From Gloeobacter kilaueensis JS1 (GTDB lineage: Bacteria; Cyanobacteriota; Cyanobacteriia; Gloeobacterales; Gloeobacteraceae), in contig NC_022600.1 of assembly GCF_000484535.1 (NCBI RefSeq), forward strand, positions 124,001-188,000: a DNA stretch of 64,000 nt. The letters are read 5' to 3'. The notes under the pieces were generated by a model, which worked only from the letters and a program-made list of their open reading frames with translations, did not search any database and had not been told where the DNA came from. Position numbers and translations under genes: made by a program. Below are positions 59,904-64,000 of the stretch, one piece after another (the stretch's first letter is position 1; every line of letters starts with the position of its first letter).

Positions 59904-62276
59904 TTAGTGAGCTTTTTCCTGCACTGCCTGCTGAAAGAACGCTTCGAGTGCCCGCACGCAGTCTTGATCGTCGAAGAGCCGCCAGCAGTTTTCTTTGACG
60001 CGGGCGGAAACCTGTTTGCGCCAATCGGGGTCGTTACCGAGCCGGGCCGCAATCGTCAGATAGGTCTGCTCACAGGTGGCCACTGTCTCGGCAATCGCCA
60101 GTAGTTGGAGCATGGCACCGGCATGGCGGCTGCGCATAAAGGCACCCGGCCAGGTGACGACCGGCAATCCGGCAGCGAGAGCCTCGAAGGTCGTATTGCC
60201 GCCGGACCAGCCGATCGAATCTAAGAAGATGTCTGCCAGTAGATGCAACTGCAGATAATCGTCGTGCCCCAGGCGAGGCAGCAGGACACAATAATCGCTC
60301 ACCTCCAGCCCTGCGTCGCAAAAAGCTCCGCCCAGGCGCTGCCAAAATTGCGCGCTCAAGTTTGCCTCCGGCAGCGAGAGGAAGACGAACTGCGCCTGTG
60401 GTACCTGGCGGGCGATAGCAGGCCAGAGCCAGTCGTGCTGCGGCAAATATTTAAACAGTGACTGGCAGCAAAGATAGATGACCGCCTCGGATCGCAGTCC
60501 GTAGCGGCAGCGATCCCTCGTGAGAGCAGGAAAAACTGGCCTGGGGTAGCAAAGCCCGAGTTTGGGCAGGCGAACAAGCCGCTCGCTGTAGTGCGCCTGG
60601 GCCGGTTCCGGCTCCATCAGATCGCTGGAAAGGTAGTAATCGACGGTAGGCAGGCCGGAGGTGACCGGGTGGCCCCAGGCGGTGCATTGCACCGGAGCGA
60701 GGCGCAATGCCGCCAGCTGCATCGTTCTCGCGTCCATGCCCAGATCCGGAAAGACCAGCACCTGGAGCCCATCTGCGAGAACCTGACGGCCCACAGCCTC
60801 CAGGCCGCGCGGCAGGTGAAAAAAATGGTCCGCCTGCACCCGGAACTGGTCTGTGATCGCGTCTATCTCCAGACCCGTGTGATAGCAGTAGATTTCAAAC
60901 TGGGAACGGTCGTGGTGCCGGAGCCAGCCAAGCGCCCAGCGCGCACCGTTGTGATCGCACAGATGGTTTGAGAGATAACCCACGCGAATTTTGCTGTTGC
61001 CCCGATGAACAACCGGGAGGGGCTGGACCCAGTGCGGATAACTGGCAGACAGGATGCGGTGAAGAAGCTGGCCGTACTGCCCGTGCAACCGGGTGACATC
61101 GAGACCCTGGTAGGGCAGACGAAACAGGGTGAGCGAGCCCGTCGCCGCCAGGGCCTGCTGTTTTTGTTCGTCCGTATCGAGGACGGTCTGTGCGATGAGC
61201 TTCTCCAGGTGTTCGCCGAAGCGTGAGTGCCACTCAGCAATCCGTTCTGTGTCCTGGTAGAGCACCGGCAGGGCTAACTGCTGCCGCCAGCGGGCGACGA
61301 GATTACCCGGCTCCACTGCCAGGGCCTGACGATAACAGGCGAGCGCTTCCTCAATCTGCCCCTTCGCCTCCAGTAAAGCTCCGAGGTTGTTGAGCACGAT
61401 GGCAGCCTGGGGCGGGTGAACAAGTGCCCGGCGATAGGCAGCAATCGCCTCCTCAAACCTGTTCTGCTCCTGCAGGAGCACTCCCAGATTGTTGTGGGCT
61501 TCCCAACGATTGGGGTCCAGGGCAATGGCCCGCTCCAGTTGAGCGGCTGCTTCTACGAATTTGCCCTGCTGTTGGAGAACCTGTCCGAGGTTGTTGTGGG
61601 CAGCGGCAAAGTCTTTTTTGAGGGCGACGGCGTTGCCCAGGGCAGTGGCGGCCTCCGCCCAGCGGCCCAGTTGCCGGAAGACGACGCCCAGGTTGTAGTG
61701 CAACTCGGCGATGTCCGGGCGCAGCGCTAGCGCCTGTCGGTAGCAAGAAATCGCTTCCTGCGGGCGACCAAGGGCTTCGAGCACACCTGCCTGGGCGTTG
61801 TGAGCCTCGACCAGATTGGGAGAGAAAGCTGTACTGCGCCCATAGCTTTCCAGCGCCGCTTCCAGCTTGCCCTGTCTTTTGAGCACCGTGGCCAGGCGGT
61901 AGTGCAGCAGCCCTGAACGCGGATCGAGAGTAAGGGCACGGCGGTAAGCATTTGCCGCTTCTTCAGAGCGATCGGTCTGTTCGCAGAGGAGCCCGAGGTG
62001 GTAGAGCGCTTCGCCGTTGTCTGGCTGGAGGGAGACGACTCGCTTAAAAAGGTGCCGCGCCTGCTCCAACTGGCCTGTCTGGGCAGCGATGCCCCCCAGA
62101 CCCAGCAGCGCTTCGGGCTGATTGGGCTGCAACTGCAAGATCTGGCGAAACAACCCTTCCGCCTGTTGCCGGTGCCCAGCCCGGTAGCAGTACACCGCCT
62201 GATCGAGAAGTTGTTTGATGCCTGGCCTGGGGGGCTGCCTGTTTGCGGCTGCGTCGAATCCCTTGCCCTTTTTCAT
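59904..62276 (-). CDS. TPR-domain O-GlcNAc transferase-like glycosyltransferase
   Basis: 790 aa from ATG 62276 with GGAG six bases upstream. Residues 20-340 contain about nine tetratricopeptide repeats, each with the A-x-x-x-Y/L-G-x-x-L pattern (for example LHYNLGVVFRQLGRWAEAAT). The C-terminal part (about 440-780) matches the SPINDLY/OGT family: KIRVGYLSNHLCDHN, FPDLGMDARTMQLAALRLAP, VQCTAWGHPVTSGLPTVDYY, and DIFLDSIGWSGGNTTFEALA, the UDP-sugar-binding block. Bacterial members transfer sugars to proteins or act on envelope glycans; the target here is unknown. Located in the cytosol. Confidence 0.92.
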   Translation of the reverse strand: MKKGKGFDAAANRQPPRPGIKQLLDQAVYCYRAGHRQQAEGLFRQILQLQPNQPEALLGLGGIAAQTGQLEQARHLFKRVVSLQPDNGEALYHLGLLCEQTDRSEEAANAYRRALTLDPRSGLLHYRLATVLKRQGKLEAALESYGRSTAFSPNLVEAHNAQAGVLEALGRPQEAISCYRQALALRPDIAELHYNLGVVFRQLGRWAEAATALGNAVALKKDFAAAHNNLGQVLQQQGKFVEAAAQLERAIALDPNRWEAHNNLGVLLQEQNRFEEAIAAYRRALVHPPQAAIVLNNLGALLEAKGQIEEALACYRQALAVEPGNLVARWRQQLALPVLYQDTERIAEWHSRFGEHLEKLIAQTVLDTDEQKQQALAATGSLTLFRLPYQGLDVTRLHGQYGQLLHRILSASYPHWVQPLPVVHRGNSKIRVGYLSNHLCDHNGARWALGWLRHHDRSQFEIYCYHTGLEIDAITDQFRVQADHFFHLPRGLEAVGRQVLADGLQVLVFPDLGMDARTMQLAALRLAPVQCTAWGHPVTSGLPTVDYYLSSDLMEPEPAQAHYSERLVRLPKLGLCYPRPVFPALTRDRCRYGLRSEAVIYLCCQSLFKYLPQHDWLWPAIARQVPQAQFVFLSLPEANLSAQFWQRLGGAFCDAGLEVSDYCVLLPRLGHDDYLQLHLLADIFLDSIGWSGGNTTFEALAAGLPVVTWPGAFMRSRHAGAMLQLLAIAETVATCEQTYLTIAARLGNDPDWRKQVSARVKENCWRLFDDQDCVRALEAFFQQAVQEKAH

Positions 62277-62413
62277 GCCGTCTCCGCGACCGTGGCTCCC
62301 AAATCGTAACCGCTCGATCCGCAGGGAAGGCCAGCCCATCGAACCTTTCTGAAGGCAGATGCCTGTGAGTGGCGCTGGCCCCTACGTTGAGGACGCCGTT
62401 ACCCAGGATCTCG

Positions 62414-62530
62414 ATGAAATTTCCGGCCCTTATTCTGGTGATTGTTGTCCTCGCTACCGGTTCCGCCGCCTGGGCGCAGGAGAGCGGGCGGGCCACCGGT
62501 TCCCCCCAGAGCAACCAGATTCTTCCCTAG
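62414..62530 (+). other. Signal-peptide exon-like start of the Dps-like gene, ended by an amber codon
   Basis: ATG 62414, with AGGA five to six bases upstream, starts a clean signal peptide (KFPALILVIVVLATGSAAWA, then QESG). After 38 codons an in-frame TAG occurs at 62528-62530. The frame then continues without break into the Dps-like domain. A single C-to-T change in CAG would explain the stop. Confidence 0.65.
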
Positions 62531-62578
62531 GGCCGTCAGGTCGTTCAGAGTTATCCTCTGCCGCCCCAACGGCGGGAT

Positions 62579-63052
62579 GTGGCGGTGAGCGAACTGCAGG
62601 GTGAGCTGAGCGAACTGGTCGATCTGACCTTGCAGACCAAGCAGGCCCACTGGAATGTGTCCGGACCCCTCTATCTGCCCCTGCACGAGCAATTTGAAGA
62701 GCAGGTCAAAGAATATCGCGAGTTCTCCGACCGGGTGGCAGAGCGCATCCTCAGCCTGGGCGCATCGGCGGATGGCAGGCCCCAGACGGTCGTGCGCACC
62801 TCGCCTCTGGGCGAATACCCGGCAGGCTACGTGAGCGACGAGCAGGCGATCCGCATCGAGGTCGATCGCTTGAGCAAGATCACCAAAAACACCCTGGCCC
62901 GGATCGAGCGGCTGGCAGAGCCGGACCCGGTGGGCCAGAACCTGCTGCAAGAAATCGAGTACACCCTTGAGAAGCACCTCTGGCAGATGCGTATCCACTT
63001 CGCCCGGCCAGGTGGCACCGGCGACGGTTTGCCCTACACCTCTACGAAGTAA
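62579..63052 (+). CDS. Dps/ferritin-like protein, probably exported form interrupted upstream
   Basis: 157 aa from a GTG at 62579; the same frame reaches back to the signal-peptide start at 62414 except for one TAG. The Dps fold is clear: KQAHWNVSGPLYLPLHEQFEE with ferroxidase His in part, DRVAERILSLG with Asp and Glu, and a late IEYTLEKHLWQMRIH. Dps proteins oxidise and store iron and detoxify peroxide; versions with a signal peptide would act in the periplasm. The GTG has no good ribosome-binding site, so the gene is either inactivated, read through, or shortened to a cytosolic form. Confidence 0.85.
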   Translation: MAVSELQGELSELVDLTLQTKQAHWNVSGPLYLPLHEQFEEQVKEYREFSDRVAERILSLGASADGRPQTVVRTSPLGEYPAGYVSDEQAIRIEVDRLSKITKNTLARIERLAEPDPVGQNLLQEIEYTLEKHLWQMRIHFARPGGTGDGLPYTSTK

Positions 63053-63132
63053 ACCTTGCCGGACGATCAGGCGATCTGCACCCGCCGGATCGCTGTGGGG
63101 GATTTTTGGTTATCGGCGATGGAGCTGTCCTC

Positions 63133-63690
63133 TCAAGGCTTGCCTGCGGGAGCAGTGGGCAGCTTGAAGGTGACCGAGCGGGTAAAACCGCCCTCGGCGT
63201 ACTCGATCGCGAAGGTGCCATCGGTAGGAGCCACTGCGCCCAGATCGAGCGTGTCCCCAGCCGCATCCCGGTTGCACTGGCCCTGGCCCTGGGCACAGGC
63301 GCTCGGGGTAAAGGCGACGTGGGTGACCGGGTGATCGTACCAGCTATAAAAGGGCGGAAAGGGAGTCAGCAGGCGCGTGATCTCGCTCTGGAGGCAGCGA
63401 CTGTGGATCAGGTGATAGAGATTGCCCTGTTTCTCGACGCGCACCCACTCGGAGGAACCCGGCAGCGCGTGCAGCATGATCTTGAATTGCTGTTGGGCCG
63501 GAACCTCAGCTGCAGGAGCAGAAGCCGACAATTGCTGTCTGCCCCCATTGCAGCGCGAGTTGAGTGGAAAATCGCGGCATAGCCCTTCTGGGTCGGCACT
63601 GGCTTGAAGCGGGACAATGGCTGCCATCAGGGCAAAGCCGGACGCTGCGACGGCGGACAGTAGGAGCGCACGAAACGGAGTATCGGACAT
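63133..63690 (-). CDS. Exported hypothetical protein
   Basis: 185 aa; AGGAGAAGAAC precedes ATG 63690. The signal peptide (ALLLSAVAASGFALMAAIVP) is followed by an Ala/Pro linker and a compact domain with four cysteines (CRDF, SRCNGG, HSRCLQ, SACAQGQGQC) that could form disulfides in the periplasm. WVRVEKQGNLYHLIH and FAIEYAEGGFTRSVTF look like beta strands. Not recognised as a named family. Convergent with the Dps-like gene. Confidence 0.7.
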   Translation of the reverse strand: MSDTPFRALLLSAVAASGFALMAAIVPLQASADPEGLCRDFPLNSRCNGGRQQLSASAPAAEVPAQQQFKIMLHALPGSSEWVRVEKQGNLYHLIHSRCLQSEITRLLTPFPPFYSWYDHPVTHVAFTPSACAQGQGQCNRDAAGDTLDLGAVAPTDGTFAIEYAEGGFTRSVTFKLPTAPAGKP

Positions 63691-63727
63691 GTTCTTCTCC
63701 TGAGCGAATGGGATAAAACGCAGCTAT

Positions 63728-64000
63728 TTACCACAAGGAGCGGACCTTGGAGACAACTTCTTCTGCCCTTCCTGCACCCAGATAGTGGGCCTGAACCTCT
63801 CCTTTTGCATCGATAACGAAGATATGAACGTTGCTCTTGAGCCGCTGTTGTTGGCGCTGCAGCCGCTCGCGATCGAAGCGCGACTTGTGGCCTTCATCTT
63901 CTTGAAAGGCGCTAAATTCAGCCAGGGGGCTGCTCCGCCAGATCTTGAAGGAGAGCCCTTCATCCCAGTCAGGAATGAGCAGAGGCGATTGGGGCGCAGC
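63728..64000 (-). CDS. C-terminal part of a gene leaving the window, possibly redoxin-like
   Basis: Open frame of 90 codons with no start inside the window; stop TAA at 63728-63730. It reads LIPDWDEGLSFKIWRSSPLA, then a charged helix (RFDRERLQRQQQRLKS) and a closing beta-alpha unit NVHIFVIDAKGEVQAHYLGA followed by the last helix EEVVSKVRSLW. That end resembles the final strand-strand-helix of thioredoxin-like or AhpC/SCO-type proteins, but the active-site part is outside. It lies 38 bases upstream of the exported hypothetical gene and may share its operon. Confidence 0.6.
   Translation of the reverse strand, partial: AAPQSPLLIPDWDEGLSFKIWRSSPLAEFSAFQEDEGHKSRFDRERLQRQQQRLKSNVHIFVIDAKGEVQAHYLGAGRAEEVVSKVRSLW

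Overview
The window is one stretch of a GC-rich bacterial chromosome with densely packed, mostly short operons. The gene set points to a cyanobacterium: ferredoxin-dependent glutamate synthase, a CO2-hydration protein of the ChpX/ChpY (CupA/CupB) type, glycolate oxidase subunits GlcE/GlcF, an RNase E with an arginine-rich tail, a DUF1517 protein, several Uma2 (DUF820) proteins and a plant-type phosphotransacetylase-like DRTGG protein. High GC and this combination suggest Gloeobacter or a close relative. That assignment is inference from family recognition; no database search was run.

Layout. 1-7.5 kb: 3' part of RNase E overlapping rnhB, then the long gltS and a small membrane protein. 7.8-12.2 kb: one very large, acidic, repeat-built protein of unknown function. 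12.2-19 kb: minus-strand CO2-hydration protein and DedA protein, a divergent merR-thiD pair with a MerR-style promoter, then minus-strand envelope and small conserved unknown genes. 19.1-25.3 kb: a tight four-gene operon glcE-glcF-transketolase-like-four-carbon sugar-acid kinase. 25.3-29.5 kb: Uma2 gene, multi-domain histidine kinase and ilvC. 29.5-30.1 kb: an AT-richer gap with two competing micro-ORFs and a perfect 12-bp inverted repeat. 30.1-33.4 kb: a co-directional five-gene cluster (two unknown proteins sharing an N-terminal module, a CAP-domain exported protein, an orphan response regulator, a double winged-helix protein), the best candidate here for an undescribed system.

33.7-43 kb: IS630-type HTH fragment, tRNA-Cys, Uma2, a CAP lipoprotein plus Rieske/AIF-type reductase operon, an RclA/MerA-like flavoprotein, and a XamI-type restriction-modification pair. 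43-50.5 kb: a TamB-like giant envelope protein, an LTxxQ periplasmic protein with an attenuator-like terminator in its leader, and a NarL-type two-component pair. 50.5-64 kb: polA, a decayed PIN toxin beside its intact antitoxin, sugE, type II NADH dehydrogenase, pgi, the P-loop/DRTGG protein, Uma2 with a coiled-coil tail, a TPR O-GlcNAc-transferase-like protein, an exported Dps-like gene split by an in-frame amber codon, an exported unknown protein, and the 3' end of a gene leaving the window.

Genes with clear jobs cover RNA turnover and DNA replication (rne, rnhB, polA), nitrogen and amino acid assimilation (gltS, ilvC), cofactor synthesis (thiD), carbon metabolism and photorespiration (glcEF operon, CO2-hydration protein, pgi), respiration and redox (NDH-2, two flavoproteins), envelope biogenesis (TamB, DedA, CAP proteins) and signalling. 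No rRNA, CRISPR array or complete transposon was seen.
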